DNA of 64,000 nt from Agrobacterium tumefaciens str. B6 (GTDB taxonomy: Bacteria > Pseudomonadota > Alphaproteobacteria > Rhizobiales > Rhizobiaceae), in contig NZ_LMVK01000012.1 in the NCBI RefSeq assembly GCF_001541315.1, positions 1 through 64,000 of the forward strand. The letters are read 5' to 3'. This document shows positions 1-8,427 of the stretch, one piece after another; positions within the stretch are counted from its first letter, which is position 1; each line of letters starts with the position of its first letter. The translations under genes were made by a program, and so were the position numbers. Under the pieces are notes generated by a model that did not search any database, was not told the DNA's origin, and was given only the letters and a program-made list of their open reading frames with translations.

Positions 1-136
1 GGGCCGACTTGCCGAAGATTCCCTGCCACAATTGCTTTTTTGTAACGTTTTGAGGCCTTCCAGCCGGTGCCGCAGGCGCTTGGCAGGGCTGTTTCAACGG
101 ATGGGAAAAACTTGTCATAAAAAATGCAATAAGCCG

Positions 137-165
137 CTTGTCGAATGCCGGAGGCTGGTCTATAG
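137..165 (+). promoter_or_regulatory. probable promoter of tRNA-Pro
   Basis: CTTGTC at 137-142 is followed 17 bases later by CTATAG at 160-165. This matches the alphaproteobacterial housekeeping pattern CTTGAC-N17-CTATAT and ends 15 bases before the tRNA. No gene was recognised in positions 1-136. Confidence 0.6.
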
Positions 166-180
166 AAGCGCCGCTGGTCA

Positions 181-257
181 CGGAGTGTAGCGCAGTCTGG
201 TAGCGCACGTCGTTCGGGACGACGGGGTCGGAGGTTCGAATCCTCTCACTCCGACCA
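181..257 (+). tRNA. tRNA-Pro (anticodon CGG)
   Basis: A complete cloverleaf can be read. The acceptor stem CGGAGTG pairs with CACTCCG and is followed by an encoded CCA end at 255-257. The anticodon arm is CGTCG-TTCGGGA-CGACG, giving anticodon CGG, which reads the proline codon CCG. The T arm carries GGTTCGAATCC. The total is 77 nt including CCA. I saw no integrase gene or duplicated tRNA 3' end downstream, so there is no sign that it is an occupied integration site. Confidence 0.95.
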
Positions 258-520
258 GCTTGAAGCCCAATAGATACAGCGGCTTGCAACTCATCCCGAT
301 ACTTCCTGAAAATCTCCAGATCAAAGCCTCGCACCGAAACCGTCGCTGTTAAATCAGAACCGGTTGGAATGCATCCGTCGCTCTTGCCTGAAAATCAGGG
401 CACAGATGCGGATAGGCGCCTTCAAACTCCCGTTCTTCAATTGGTGTCTGCTTAGGGGCGGAGAGCGTTTCCTGCTCGCAGATGTGAAACCTCACCGTCG
501 CCTCAGCCGCGCGCCCGAAC
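258..520. other. gene-poor stretch after tRNA-Pro
   Basis: No convincing reading frame, RNA fold or repeat was recognised here. The short open frames on both strands lack ribosome binding sites and recognisable protein composition. Confidence 0.5.
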
Positions 521-556
521 AAAAGAGGCCCGTCGCTCCGCCAAGCGCCAGGCCTC
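521..556 (-). terminator. minus-strand intrinsic terminator B
   Basis: Read on the minus strand, GAGGCC...GGCCTC (525-556) forms a 14-pair stem with one mismatch and a short GGCG loop. It is followed by TTTTGTT (plus-strand A run at 521-524). No protein gene ends here on the minus strand, so it more likely ends a short RNA. Its stem shares the GGGCCTC-T-run end with the hairpin at 703-736. Confidence 0.55.
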
Positions 557-696
557 AATGTCGCGGCCTTGTTTCAGGGGACGCGCGACACGGACCGTCT
601 TAGAAGCGTCAATTCTCGTCCACAATCCAAGAAGTTATCCATGAAGGTCACAAGCCCTGAATTTCGGGGCCATCGACATGATCAACTTATCGCGAT

Positions 697-736
697 CAAA
701 AAAGAGGCCCGCTGTTTTTTCAAACAACGAGCCTCT
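697..736 (-). terminator. minus-strand intrinsic terminator A
   Basis: On the minus strand AGAGGC (736-731) begins a 15-pair hairpin, counting G-U pairs, that closes on a GAAA-type loop. It is followed directly by six T residues (plus-strand A run at 698-703). It is a textbook rho-independent terminator with no protein-coding gene upstream on that strand before the divergent small ORF at 908. Confidence 0.7.
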
Positions 737-876
737 GTTGGGCCGCTTGGCGGAGCGACCGCACGCAAATTCGCTTTTTGCGCATGAACGTCGAATGAAC
801 AAACGGCTTTCTGCGTGGCCGAGAAACAACCCGTAAAAATCAGGATAGCAACATGGATCGGAAAGCCGCCTCAGCC

Positions 877-907
877 GTTATCTAACCATACAACAATGGA
901 GGATAAC
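877..907 (+). promoter_or_regulatory. inverted repeat enclosing a ribosome binding site
   Basis: GTTATC (877-882) and GATAAC (902-907) are inverted repeats flanking the GGAGG-type site of the small ORF at 908. If transcribed they would fold the ribosome binding site into a hairpin. This could regulate translation or be a protein operator. Confidence 0.35.
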
Positions 908-985
908 ATGCTGAAGGGTATTGCACTGTGGGCTATGGGCGTTCCGGTCGTGGTGATTATTCTGCTTTATATGTTCGTGTTTTAA
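908..985 (+). CDS. 25-residue single-span membrane peptide
   Basis: An ATG preceded by GGAGGATAAC opens a 25-codon frame ending in TAA. After a short Met-Leu-Lys-Gly start the product is almost wholly hydrophobic (Val, Ile, Leu, Phe, with one Pro near residue 13), so it should form one inner-membrane helix. A strong hairpin terminator follows 45 bases later at 1031-1052, giving a compact monocistronic unit. I do not recognise a family and assign no function. The strong ribosome binding site and own terminator argue for a real gene rather than a chance frame. Confidence 0.55.
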   Translation: MLKGIALWAMGVPVVVIILLYMFVF

Positions 986-1030
986 GCTGATCCCAAGTCT
1001 TTTACACGGAAGAACCTCTCAAACTAAAAA

Positions 1031-1052
1031 GGCGACCGTTCTGACGGTCGCC
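1031..1052. terminator. bidirectional terminator between small ORF and cysN
   Basis: GGCGACCGT (1031-1039) pairs with ACGGTCGCC (1044-1052) around a four-base loop. A run of five A precedes it and a run of five T follows it, so it can act on both strands, ending the small peptide gene (plus) and the cysHDN operon (minus). Confidence 0.85.
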
Positions 1053-1078
1053 TTTTTGTTTGTCCATGCCCGTGCCTG

Positions 1079-2563
1079 TCAGCTGAGGTCGCCGATCAGC
1101 CGCGAGGCTGTGGCAGCGTCCGTGCGGCGGATGTCGATTTCGTCGCGGTGTCTTGCCAGGAGTTCGCTCGCCAGCAGCTTTTCCGCGAGATCGGCGGGCA
1201 GCGAGAGAATCACGCGGTCACCCTGTTCTTCCGTCGCGCCGACGCTCCGCTTGCCGGCAATCATGCCGCCCGCCACCGTGTTGTTGGTGTCGGGGTCGAT
1301 CAGGATGAACGAGCCGGTTGAGCGGTTCTGTTCGTAGGCATCGAAGATCGCCGTCTCGTCGAAGGAAAGCCGCACCTTGCCGATGGCGTTCATCGGCAGC
1401 GAGGTCTCATGCGCCTGCCATTCGCCTTCCTTGAGGTTGAGCTGGCTGACGGGCTGGACGCTGACACGCTGGCGGCGGCTGCCGCTTTTCAGCCAGTAGC
1501 GCTTGCCCGCTTCGATGCCGCCCGGCTGCAACGCCACGATCTGCGCGTCGAAGGCAAGGCCCGTCTGCGGCTGCGCCTCGATGGAGACGATCATGTCGCC
1601 GCGCGACACGTCCACCTGACGGTCGAGCACGAGCGTGACGGCGTCACCGGCGACGGCCGCATTGCGCACCAGATCGAAAGTCACGATCTGCTTGACGTTC
1701 GCGACCATGCCTGACGGCAGGATGACGACGCTGTCGCCCGGCTTCACCGAGCCGCCGGCAACCGTGCCCTGATAACCGCGGAAGCTCTCGCCGGGGCGCG
1801 ACACGCGCTGTACGGGCAGACGGAAGCCGCCCGACTGCGCGGAGCGAACGGTTGCAAGTTCCAGCGTTTCCACCAGCGTCGGGCCTTCATACCAGGGCAT
1901 GGCGGCCTTGCCTGACAGAACGACATTTTCGCCCTTCAGCGCTGACATCGGTATTGCCGTGATCTGCTTGATGCCGAGGTTGGAAGCGAACTCGCGGAAT
2001 TCGTGGGCGATCAGCTCGAAACCGGCCTTGTCGTAATGTGTCAGGTCGATCTTGTTGACGGCCAGCACGAACTGCCGGATGCCCATCAGCGCCGCAATGG
2101 TGGCGTGGCGGCGTGTCTGTTCCAGAATGCCGGTGCGCGCATCGACCAGCAGCACGGCGAGATCGGCCGTGGAAGCGCCGGTTGCCATGTTGCGGGTATA
2201 TTGCTCGTGGCCGGGCGTATCTGCCACGATGAAGGCGCGCCGGTCGGTGGCGAAATAACGATAGGCGACATCGATGGTGATGCCCTGTTCGCGCTCCGCC
2301 TGAAGACCGTCCAGCAGCAGCGCGAAATCGGGCAGGCCGAGATCGTTCTGCTTGCCGCTGTCGCGGTGCAGGGTGGCGGCCTGATCTTCCTTGACGGCCT
2401 TGGTGTCCCAGAGAAGACGGCCGATCAGGGTCGACTTGCCGTCATCAACGCTGCCGCAGGTGATGAGCCGCAGCGGGCGCGTATCGCGCGCCGCCTTCGA
2501 ATGTTCTGCAAAGGGCAGGATGGTAGCGGAAGAGGAGGGGGTGTTGGCGGCTGCGGCGCTCAT
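1079..2563 (-). CDS. cysN: sulfate adenylyltransferase subunit 1 (GTPase)
   Basis: CysN is the GTPase subunit of ATP sulfurylase. With CysD it makes adenosine 5'-phosphosulfate (APS) from ATP and sulfate in the cytoplasm. The 494-residue protein has the G1 loop GSVDDGKS at about residues 37-44, then QGITID, DTPGHEQ (G3) and NKID (G4), followed by elongation-factor-like beta-barrel domains. It stops at the normal CysN length and carries no C-terminal CysC kinase, unlike the NodQ/CysNC fusions of some rhizobia. With a CysH of the APS-reducing type next door, APS can be reduced directly. The ATG overlaps the cysD stop by one base (TGATG), which indicates translational coupling. It is the last gene of the cysH-cysD-cysN operon. 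Confidence 0.96.
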   Translation of the reverse strand: MSAAAANTPSSSATILPFAEHSKAARDTRPLRLITCGSVDDGKSTLIGRLLWDTKAVKEDQAATLHRDSGKQNDLGLPDFALLLDGLQAEREQGITIDVAYRYFATDRRAFIVADTPGHEQYTRNMATGASTADLAVLLVDARTGILEQTRRHATIAALMGIRQFVLAVNKIDLTHYDKAGFELIAHEFREFASNLGIKQITAIPMSALKGENVVLSGKAAMPWYEGPTLVETLELATVRSAQSGGFRLPVQRVSRPGESFRGYQGTVAGGSVKPGDSVVILPSGMVANVKQIVTFDLVRNAAVAGDAVTLVLDRQVDVSRGDMIVSIEAQPQTGLAFDAQIVALQPGGIEAGKRYWLKSGSRRQRVSVQPVSQLNLKEGEWQAHETSLPMNAIGKVRLSFDETAIFDAYEQNRSTGSFILIDPDTNNTVAGGMIAGKRSVGATEEQGDRVILSLPADLAEKLLASELLARHRDEIDIRRTDAATASRLIGDLS

Positions 2564-3516
2564 CAGAAATACCCCTCGCGCTTCTTTTTCTCCATGGAAC
2601 CGGACTGGTCGCGGTCGATCGCGCGGCCCTGCCGTTCGGAAACCGTGGCGATTTCCAGCTCGGCGATAACCTCCTGAAGCGTTGCGGCTTCGGAACGGAT
2701 CGCGCCGGTCAGCGGGAAGCAGCCGAGCGTGCGGAAGCGGATCGAGCCGTGCTGGACCTCTTCGCCGGGCAGCAGTTCAAGGCGCTCATCCTCGGCCAGG
2801 ATCATCATGCCGTCGCGCTCGATGTAAGGACGCTGGGCAGCGTAATAGAGCGGCACCAGCGGAATGTTTTCCGCTTCGATGTAACGCCAGATATCGACCT
2901 CGGTCCAGTTGGAGAGCGGGAAGGCGCGCACGCTTTCGCCCTTGCGGACCATACCGTTATAGATGTTCCACAGTTCCGGGCGCTGGTTGCGCGGGTCCCA
3001 TTTGTGGTCGGGTGTGCGGAAGGAATAGATGCGCTCCTTGGCGCGGCTTGCTTCCTCATCGCGGCGTGCGCCGCCGAAGGCGGCATCGAACTGGCCGGCA
3101 TCGAGCGCCTGACGCAGCGCTTCAGTCTTCATGATGTCGGTGTAGAGCGCCGATCCGTGGGAGAAGGGCGTCACATTTTCCGTCTCGCCGCGCGGGTTGG
3201 TGTAGGAGATCAGGTCGAGATCATATTCCTTGACGATCTTGTCGCGGAATTCGATCATTTCCTTGAACTTCCAGCCCGTATTGACGTGCAGCAGCGGGAA
3301 GGGCACGCGGCCGGGGAAGAAGGCCTTGCGCGCCAGGTGCAGCAGCACGGAACTATCCTTGCCGATGGAATACAGCATCACGGGATTGTCGAATTCGGCG
3401 GCAACTTCGCGGAAGATGTGAATGGCTTCGTTTTCAAGCGCCTTCAGATGGGGATCGAGCGGCGGCTTGGATGCGACAGTATTCTTGCTGTCCGTCTCGT
3501 GGACTGCGTTGGACAT
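2563..3516 (-). CDS. cysD: sulfate adenylyltransferase subunit 2
   Basis: CysD is the catalytic ATP-pyrophosphatase-fold subunit of ATP sulfurylase and partners CysN. The PP-loop SIGKDSS lies at residues 50-56. Downstream segments such as FGGARRDEE and the C-terminal KKKREGYF end are typical of the family. The open frame extends far upstream, but the ATG at 3516 (protein start [10 protein letters not shown]) gives the usual length of 317 residues and has a GGAG ribosome binding site 8 bases upstream. The extension beyond it is antisense-like composition overlapping cysH. It lies 28 bases downstream of cysH and overlaps cysN by one base. Confidence 0.96.
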   Translation of the reverse strand: MSNAVHETDSKNTVASKPPLDPHLKALENEAIHIFREVAAEFDNPVMLYSIGKDSSVLLHLARKAFFPGRVPFPLLHVNTGWKFKEMIEFRDKIVKEYDLDLISYTNPRGETENVTPFSHGSALYTDIMKTEALRQALDAGQFDAAFGGARRDEEASRAKERIYSFRTPDHKWDPRNQRPELWNIYNGMVRKGESVRAFPLSNWTEVDIWRYIEAENIPLVPLYYAAQRPYIERDGMMILAEDERLELLPGEEVQHGSIRFRTLGCFPLTGAIRSEAATLQEVIAELEIATVSERQGRAIDRDQSGSMEKKKREGYF

Positions 3517-3544
3517 TGTGAACTCCGGAAAATGTACTGAATGA

Positions 3545-4327
3545 TTATCGTTGCGGGATGGCGGAAACGGCGGATGTCTGCTCCGCACCGGCGACGTGAA
3601 GACCGCATTCGCGCTTCTCGTCGTTTTCCCACCACCATCGACCGGCGCGCTCAGGCTCGCCGGGCTTGATGGCGCGTGTACACGGCTCGCAGCCGATGGA
3701 GGGGTAACCACGCGCATGCAACGGATTGACGGGAATGTTTTCAGACGCGACATAGGCCTGGATCTGGTCGATGTCCCAGTCCGCCAGAGCATTGATCTTG
3801 ATGAGATTGCGCTCGGCGTCGAACTCGGCGAAAGGCGTCGTCGCACGGTTGCCCGACTGGCCGCGCCTGAGACCGGTGATCCAGAAGGCAGCGCCATCAA
3901 GCGCCTTGCCAAGCGGGATCAGCTTTCTGACATGACAGCAGGCGTGACGCGCCTCGATGCTTTCGTAAAAGCCGTTGAGGCCGTATTTCGCGGCATAGGC
4001 GTCGATATCGTCCTGCTCGGGCCGGAAGCGACGGATTTCAATGCCGAAACGTTCCTCGGTTTCATCGATGAGATCGACGGTTTCCTTGAACAGACGGCCG
4101 GTTTCCAGCGTCACGACGTCGATCGGCAACCGGTGCGTACCGATGGCGGCGGTGATGACCTGATCTTCGATGCCGAGGCTGGTGGTAAAGACCGCACGGC
4201 CGCCGAGACCGGCGATGAAGGAAAGTCGTCCCGCAAGATCGAGCCCGGCAAGCGTGGCGTCTAGGGATGCGGTATCGGCAGAGGCATTTGCTGAATTGAT
4301 CGTCATTGTCACGTCCGGGATTTCCAT
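3545..4327 (-). CDS. cysH: adenylyl-sulfate (APS) reductase
   Basis: This assimilatory reductase converts APS to sulfite, using thioredoxin or glutaredoxin as reductant. The 260-residue protein carries two Cys pairs, C130-C131 (CCHVRK) and C213-x2-C216 (CEPC). Together these ligate the 4Fe-4S cluster that marks APS-using enzymes rather than the cluster-free PAPS enzymes of enterobacteria. The catalytic Cys241 sits in the ECGLH motif near the C terminus. The first ATG (4327) is used here; a second ATG seven codons in (4309) is equally possible because neither has a strong ribosome binding site. It heads the cysH-cysD-cysN operon, divergent from the Rrf2 regulator. Confidence 0.94.
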   Translation of the reverse strand: MEIPDVTMTINSANASADTASLDATLAGLDLAGRLSFIAGLGGRAVFTTSLGIEDQVITAAIGTHRLPIDVVTLETGRLFKETVDLIDETEERFGIEIRRFRPEQDDIDAYAAKYGLNGFYESIEARHACCHVRKLIPLGKALDGAAFWITGLRRGQSGNRATTPFAEFDAERNLIKINALADWDIDQIQAYVASENIPVNPLHARGYPSIGCEPCTRAIKPGEPERAGRWWWENDEKRECGLHVAGAEQTSAVSAIPQR

Positions 4328-4531
4328 GGCCGATTATTGTTGAAATCCGGCCTCCGGAACAGAAATGACAGTCTTTGTGCGCTGCACTTGAGAGCAAAAA
4401 TGCCTCACGCGCACAGAGTATGAGCAAAAGATGCCCGTTCACCTTCTTTGCAGCTTGGATTTGAATTGTGACAACTTCTGCGCTAAGCCGGAATTGCCGG
4501 GTTCCCGGGCTTGTGGTCTACTGGTTTTACG

Positions 4532-4972
4532 ATGATTTCGCAGAAGGCAAAATATGCGCTGAGGGCGCTCCTTTCGCTGGCCAAGGCCGACGGCGGCTGT
4601 CCTGTGCAGATTTCCGATATTGCCCGTGAACAGGCCATTCCGAAAAAGTTTCTGGAACAGATCCTTCTCGAAATGAAGAAGAAACGCATCGTCGAAAGCA
4701 GGCGTGGCAAGCAGGGCGGTTATCTCCTTGCGCGCCCGGCCTCTGATATCACCTTCGGCGAGGTGCTGCGCCTGATCGACGGGCCGCTCGCCCCCTTGCC
4801 CTGCCTGTCGCAGACCGCCTATCGCCGCTGCGAGGATTGCGATGGCGAGAAGCAGTGCGAAATCCGCCACGTCTTTGCCCGTGTGGCCGATGCCACCCGC
4901 AACATCCTTTTCAACACCACTGTTGCCGATGCCGTGGCCGGTGTTGAAGTGCCCGAGCTTTTGACGGCTTAG
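4532..4972 (+). CDS. Rrf2-family transcriptional regulator, probable sulfur-assimilation regulator
   Basis: The protein is a 146-residue Rrf2-type winged-helix regulator. The N terminus MISQKAKYALRALLSLA is the usual Rrf2 start, so the ATG at 4532 is preferred over the in-frame codon at 4511. Cysteines at about 91, 100, 103 and 109 (C-x8-C-x2-C-x5-C) could hold an Fe-S cluster, as in IscR-like members. It lies divergent from cysH and upstream of the sulfate importer genes. It is therefore inferred to control sulfur genes in response to cysteine-pathway or Fe-S status. A TCTACTGGTT sequence just before its start resembles part of the dyad upstream of the sulfate-binding protein gene. Confidence 0.85.
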   Translation: MISQKAKYALRALLSLAKADGGCPVQISDIAREQAIPKKFLEQILLEMKKKRIVESRRGKQGGYLLARPASDITFGEVLRLIDGPLAPLPCLSQTAYRRCEDCDGEKQCEIRHVFARVADATRNILFNTTVADAVAGVEVPELLTA

Positions 4973-5000
4973 CCATCGGCGCAATAGGTGTGCAGTACGG

Positions 5001-5135
5001 TCCCTCCACCCTCATTCCTGTGCTTGTCACAGGAAACCAGTCGATGCGCGTCTGCGCGGCGAAAAGACTCTTCTCAGCCCAAGGACTTGGGCTGGCTGGA
5101 TTCCTGTGACAAGCACAGGAATGAGGGTGGGAGGG
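5001..5135. repeat. mosaic palindromic repeat, copy 1
   Basis: Outer arms (about 5002-5035 and 5101-5135) are long inverted repeats containing TTCCTGTGACAAGCACAGGAA. Between them are GCGCGTCTGCGCGGCG, GACTCTTC and the hairpin CAGCCCAAGGACTTGGGCTG. The core is in the reverse orientation relative to copies 2 and 3. The element is intergenic, between the Rrf2 gene and the sulfate importer operon, and would fold as a long cruciform or RNA hairpin. Confidence 0.85.
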
Positions 5136-5469
5136 GTGCGTCGCGACCGCCGGGAGCTTGAGTCTGCCATGCCGATGGACTGGTGGACGCTGCATGCCCC
5201 CCCCATCCCCTCATACCGCTCAGACGAAAAAATCGTCTAAAACCCCATAATATTTTTCGCTATCGCGGCAAAAAATCGTCAAAAATGTGAAATGCTTTTG
5301 CATTCAGAAAAGTTTTACACGACGCTTGTTGCGCCTTTCGCTTATGCTGCGCTGTATTTGTTGCCCGGGGAAACGCTCTCGGGAAACACTTTTTCGATCG
5401 TATTCGGCCTCATTGACCAACTCTACTCAACCGGTAGAGTTAAGCCATCGCAATCAGGAGGGAATACCG
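5136..5469 (+). other. leader and promoter region of the sulfate importer operon
   Basis: After the repeat this stretch is locally AT-rich around 5225-5330, with AAAAATCGTC present twice. It contains no credible gene: the frame open from 5287 runs in phase into the sulfate-binding protein but lacks a ribosome binding site. The operator-like dyad at 5419-5441 lies just upstream of the ribosome binding site. No clear promoter boxes could be assigned. Confidence 0.5.
5419..5441 (+). promoter_or_regulatory. operator-like dyad upstream of the sulfate-binding protein gene
   Basis: AACTCTAC (5419-5426) and GTAGAGTT (5434-5441) are perfect 8-base inverted repeats separated by 7 bases, about 30 bases before the start codon. 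The spacing resembles Rrf2-family dyads. Part of it, TCTACCGGTT on the minus strand, is close to TCTACTGGTT before the Rrf2 gene. Confidence 0.45.
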
Positions 5470-6495
5470 ATGTCCAAGCTTCTGTCCGGTTTGAGCGTTG
5501 TTGCGCTTAGCCTTTCACTGGCACTTGGCGGCGCTGGCTCGGCCGCCGCGCAGACCAAGCTGCTCAACGTGTCCTACGACCCGACCCGTGAACTCTACAA
5601 GGATTTCAACGAAGCCTTCGCCAAGAAGTGGAAAGCGGATACGGGTGAGGACGTCACCATCCAGCAGTCGCATGGTGGTTCCGGCAAGCAGGCGCGCTCG
5701 GTTATCGACGGCCTTGAGGCCGACGTGGTGACGTTGGCGCTGCAGAGCGATATCGACGCCATCGTCCAGAACTCCGGCAAGATCAACAAGGACTGGCGCA
5801 CCCGCCTGCCGCATAATTCTTCGCCTTATACCTCGACCATCGTGTTCCTGGTGCGCAAGGGAAACCCCAAAGGCATCCATAACTGGGGCGATCTGGTAAA
5901 GGGCGACATCCAGATCGTCACGCCGAACCCGAAGACCTCGGGCGGCGCCCGCTGGAACTATCTCGCAGCCTGGGCCTGGGCCAATGAGGAATTCAAGGGC
6001 GACAAGGACAAGATAAAGGCCTATGTCGGCGAGCTCTACAAGCGCGCTCCCGTTCTCGATACCGGCGCCCGCGGCTCCACGGTGACCTTCGCACAGCGCC
6101 AGATCGGTGACGTGCTGCTGGCCTGGGAAAACGAAGCCTATCTCGCCGGCCAGGAATTCGGTGCTGACGCCTTCGATATCGTCGTGCCGCCGATCTCGAT
6201 CCTTGCCGAACCGCCGGTCGCCGTGGTTGACGCCAATGTCGACGCCAAGGGAACACGCAAGGCAGCGGAAGCCTATCTGCAATATCTCTATTCCGACGAG
6301 GGCCAGAATATTGCGGCGAAACACTTCTACCGTCCGTCCAACCCCGCCGTGGTCTCCAAGGATCTGCTGAAGCAGCTGCCCGACATCAAGCTCGTCACCA
6401 TTGACGACCCGCAGTTTGGCGGTTGGGCCAAGGCGCAGCCGGAACATTTCGGTGACGGCGGCATCTTCGACCAGATTTACAAGCCCGCAAAGTAA
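5470..6495 (+). CDS. periplasmic sulfate-binding protein of ABC importer
   Basis: This solute-binding protein delivers sulfate or thiosulfate to the CysTWA importer. The 341-residue product starts with a Sec signal peptide (hydrophobic core [13 protein letters not shown], cleavage near AAAQ at 25-28). The mature start has [13 protein letters not shown], typical of the Sbp/CysP family. The ATG at 5470 has a GGAGGG ribosome binding site 8-9 bases upstream; the in-frame extension to 5287 would bury the signal peptide and is rejected. It is the first gene of a four-gene importer operon and is followed by a hairpin that probably lowers downstream expression. I cannot separate sbp from cysP by eye, so no symbol is given. 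Confidence 0.92.
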   Translation: MSKLLSGLSVVALSLSLALGGAGSAAAQTKLLNVSYDPTRELYKDFNEAFAKKWKADTGEDVTIQQSHGGSGKQARSVIDGLEADVVTLALQSDIDAIVQNSGKINKDWRTRLPHNSSPYTSTIVFLVRKGNPKGIHNWGDLVKGDIQIVTPNPKTSGGARWNYLAAWAWANEEFKGDKDKIKAYVGELYKRAPVLDTGARGSTVTFAQRQIGDVLLAWENEAYLAGQEFGADAFDIVVPPISILAEPPVAVVDANVDAKGTRKAAEAYLQYLYSDEGQNIAAKHFYRPSNPAVVSKDLLKQLPDIKLVTIDDPQFGGWAKAQPEHFGDGGIFDQIYKPAK

Positions 6496-6554
6496 GCGGA
6501 TGATGGGCTGACGAGAAACAGCCCGCCCGCAAGGGACGTTGAAAAACAGCAGCT

Positions 6555-6584
6555 GGATCGACCGGACACCGTGCCGGTCGATCC
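6555..6584 (+). terminator. attenuator-type hairpin between binding protein and permease genes
   Basis: GGATCGACCGG pairs with CCGGTCGATCC over 11 bases around an 8-base loop and is followed by TTTATA. In binding-protein importer operons such hairpins often act as partial terminators or mRNA 3'-end stabilisers, so the binding protein is made in excess over the permease. That role is inferred here. Confidence 0.7.
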
Positions 6585-6693
6585 TTTATAATAAACGCCG
6601 GGGAACACCGGCTCCCAGAGAGCATTTCCAGGAAAAGTGGACCCCGGTTTTCTCTCCGGAAATGCGCCAAAACAAAGATTATCCGGAGCCTTG

Positions 6694-7551
6694 ATGAGCA
6701 ATAATACATCCGGAAACAGGTGGAAATGGCGGCAGTCGAGCGTCATACCGGGCTTCGGCCTGACGCTTGGTTACACAGTGACCTATCTGTTTCTCATCAT
6801 TCTTATTCCGCTCGGCGGCCTTATCTGGTCCACGGCGAAACTGGGTTTTTCAGATTTCATTGCGATTGCCACCGATAGCCGCACGCTGAATGCACTGCGC
6901 GTCAGCTTCGGTACGGCGTTTCTGGCGGCACTGGTCAACGCGGTTTTCGGCGTCATCGTCGCCTGGGTTCTGACCCGTTACCGTTTTCCCGGCCGCCGAT
7001 TTGTCGATGCCATCGTCGATCTGCCCTTTGCCCTGCCGACGGCAGTGGCCGGTATCGCGCTCACCACGCTTTATGCCAATCGCGGCTGGGTCGGTTCGCT
7101 GTTCGAACCCTTCGGCATCAAGATCGCCTTTACGCCGACCGGCATCGTCATTGCGCTGATCTTCATCGGCCTGCCTTTTGTGGTCCGCACCGTGCAGCCG
7201 GTCATGGAAGAGATCGACCGTCAGGTGGAGGAAGTGGCGGCCACGCTTGGCGCCAACCGTTTCCAGACCATTACCCGCGTTCTGCTGCCGAGCCTCACGC
7301 CGGCGATCCTTACGGGTTTTGCGCTCGCCTTCGCGCGCGGTGTCGGGGAATATGGTTCGGTCATCTTCATCGCCGGCAATATTCCTTACGTGTCGGAAAT
7401 CGCGCCGCTCCTCATCGTCATCCGGCTGGAGGAGTTCAATTATGCGGCCGCGACCGGCATCGCCACCATCATGCTGATCATCTCGTTTGCCATGCTGTTC
7501 CTCATCAATCTCATTCAGGCCTGGAGCCGCAAGAGGTACGGTTATGTCTGA
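6694..7551 (+). CDS. cysT: sulfate ABC importer permease CysT
   Basis: This is an inner-membrane permease of the sulfate/thiosulfate importer. The 285-residue product begins at ATG 6694 after a CCGGAGCC ribosome binding site; the 19-residue upstream extension is not hydrophobic and is rejected. Six hydrophobic spans can be traced. The cytoplasmic EAA coupling motif appears as EEVAATLGANRFQTI about 110 residues from the C terminus. It forms the CysT-CysW heterodimer with the next gene, and its last codons overlap cysW by 8 bases. Confidence 0.93.
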   Translation: MSNNTSGNRWKWRQSSVIPGFGLTLGYTVTYLFLIILIPLGGLIWSTAKLGFSDFIAIATDSRTLNALRVSFGTAFLAALVNAVFGVIVAWVLTRYRFPGRRFVDAIVDLPFALPTAVAGIALTTLYANRGWVGSLFEPFGIKIAFTPTGIVIALIFIGLPFVVRTVQPVMEEIDRQVEEVAATLGANRFQTITRVLLPSLTPAILTGFALAFARGVGEYGSVIFIAGNIPYVSEIAPLLIVIRLEEFNYAAATGIATIMLIISFAMLFLINLIQAWSRKRYGYV

Positions 7552-8416
7552 GACCGCTCCCCGCACGTCCCCCCGGCCGTTCCGCGACCCCGCCAGCGAG
7601 AGTTTTCCCGCCCGGCTGGCATTGATTGCGATAGCCTTTGTGTTCCTCGCTGCATTTCTGGTCCTGCCGCTGATATCGGTATTCTTCGAAGCCTTCCGCA
7701 AGGGCGCGGAAAGCTTCTGGGAGGCGATCGTCGAACCGGATGCGCTCTCCGCCATCCGCCTGACACTGCTCGTCGCCGCCATTTCGGTGCCGCTCAACCT
7801 GATCTTCGGGGTTGCCGCCGCCTGGGCGATTGCGAAATTCGAATTCAAGGGCAAGGCGTTCCTGATCACGCTCATCGACCTGCCGTTTTCGATCTCGCCG
7901 GTCATATCGGGCCTTGTCTATGTCATCCTGTTTTCCTCGCACAGCGTGCTGGGGCCATGGCTGAAGAGTTACGGCATCGAAATCCTCTTTGCGGTGCCGG
8001 GCATCGTGCTGGCCACCATCTTCGTCACCTTTCCTTTCGTCGCGCGCGAATTGATCCCGCTGATGCAGGAGCAGGGCAATGGCGACGAGGAGGCGGCGAT
8101 TTCGCTCGGCGCAACCGGCTGGCAGACCTTCTGGTATGTCACGCTGCCGAACATGAAATGGGGCCTGCTCTACGGGGTGCTGCTCTGCAACGCCCGCGCC
8201 ATGGGCGAGTTCGGCGCCGTCTCGGTGGTATCGGGCCATATTCGCGGCGAGACCAACACCATGCCGCTGCATGTCGAGATACTCTATAATGAGTACAATA
8301 TGGGTGCGGCCTTTGCGGTGGCGACGCTGCTGGCTGGTCTGGCGCTCGTGACGCTCGTTCTCAAAACCATTCTCGAAATACGCTTTGGCGCGGGCAACGC
8401 AGCCGGCAAGCATTGA
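7544..8416 (+). CDS. cysW: sulfate ABC importer permease CysW
   Basis: This is the second inner-membrane permease of the sulfate importer. It has 290 residues with an extended polar N terminus (residues 1-23) and then six membrane spans. The EAA loop reads [15 protein letters not shown]. The start at 7544 overlaps the end of cysT by 8 bases, which suggests coupled translation and equal stoichiometry. Its stop lies 12 bases before the cysA ATG. Confidence 0.93.
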   Translation: MSETAPRTSPRPFRDPASESFPARLALIAIAFVFLAAFLVLPLISVFFEAFRKGAESFWEAIVEPDALSAIRLTLLVAAISVPLNLIFGVAAAWAIAKFEFKGKAFLITLIDLPFSISPVISGLVYVILFSSHSVLGPWLKSYGIEILFAVPGIVLATIFVTFPFVARELIPLMQEQGNGDEEAAISLGATGWQTFWYVTLPNMKWGLLYGVLLCNARAMGEFGAVSVVSGHIRGETNTMPLHVEILYNEYNMGAAFAVATLLAGLALVTLVLKTILEIRFGAGNAAGKH

Positions 8417-8427
8417 AAGGCATATTC

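Larger units (their letters stand above)
521..830 (-). ncRNA. possible pair of short minus-strand RNAs
   Basis: Two strong minus-strand terminators lie about 180 bases apart in a region without credible minus-strand protein genes. This layout fits two tandem small RNAs ending near 521 and 697. The 5' ends are not defined, because I found no clean CTTGAC-N17-CTATAT promoter for either. Segments 532-547 and 744-759 are perfect reverse complements over 16 nt, so the two transcripts could pair. The alternative is a single leader or a decayed gene. The outer boundary near 830 is only a guess. Confidence 0.3.

Noticed and set aside
181-700. Genomic island inserted at tRNA-Pro
   Set aside because: There is no integrase, no repeated tRNA 3' end and no change in gene type; the next genes are core cys genes.
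5001-5135. CRISPR or transposon terminal repeats at the palindromic element
   Set aside because: There are no spaced identical repeats, no cas genes and no transposase; the structure is a single cruciform with a conserved core found elsewhere in intergenic positions.
5287-5469. In-frame extension upstream of the sulfate-binding protein
   Set aside because: It lacks a ribosome binding site and would bury a clear signal peptide; the GGAGGG site belongs to the ATG at 5470.
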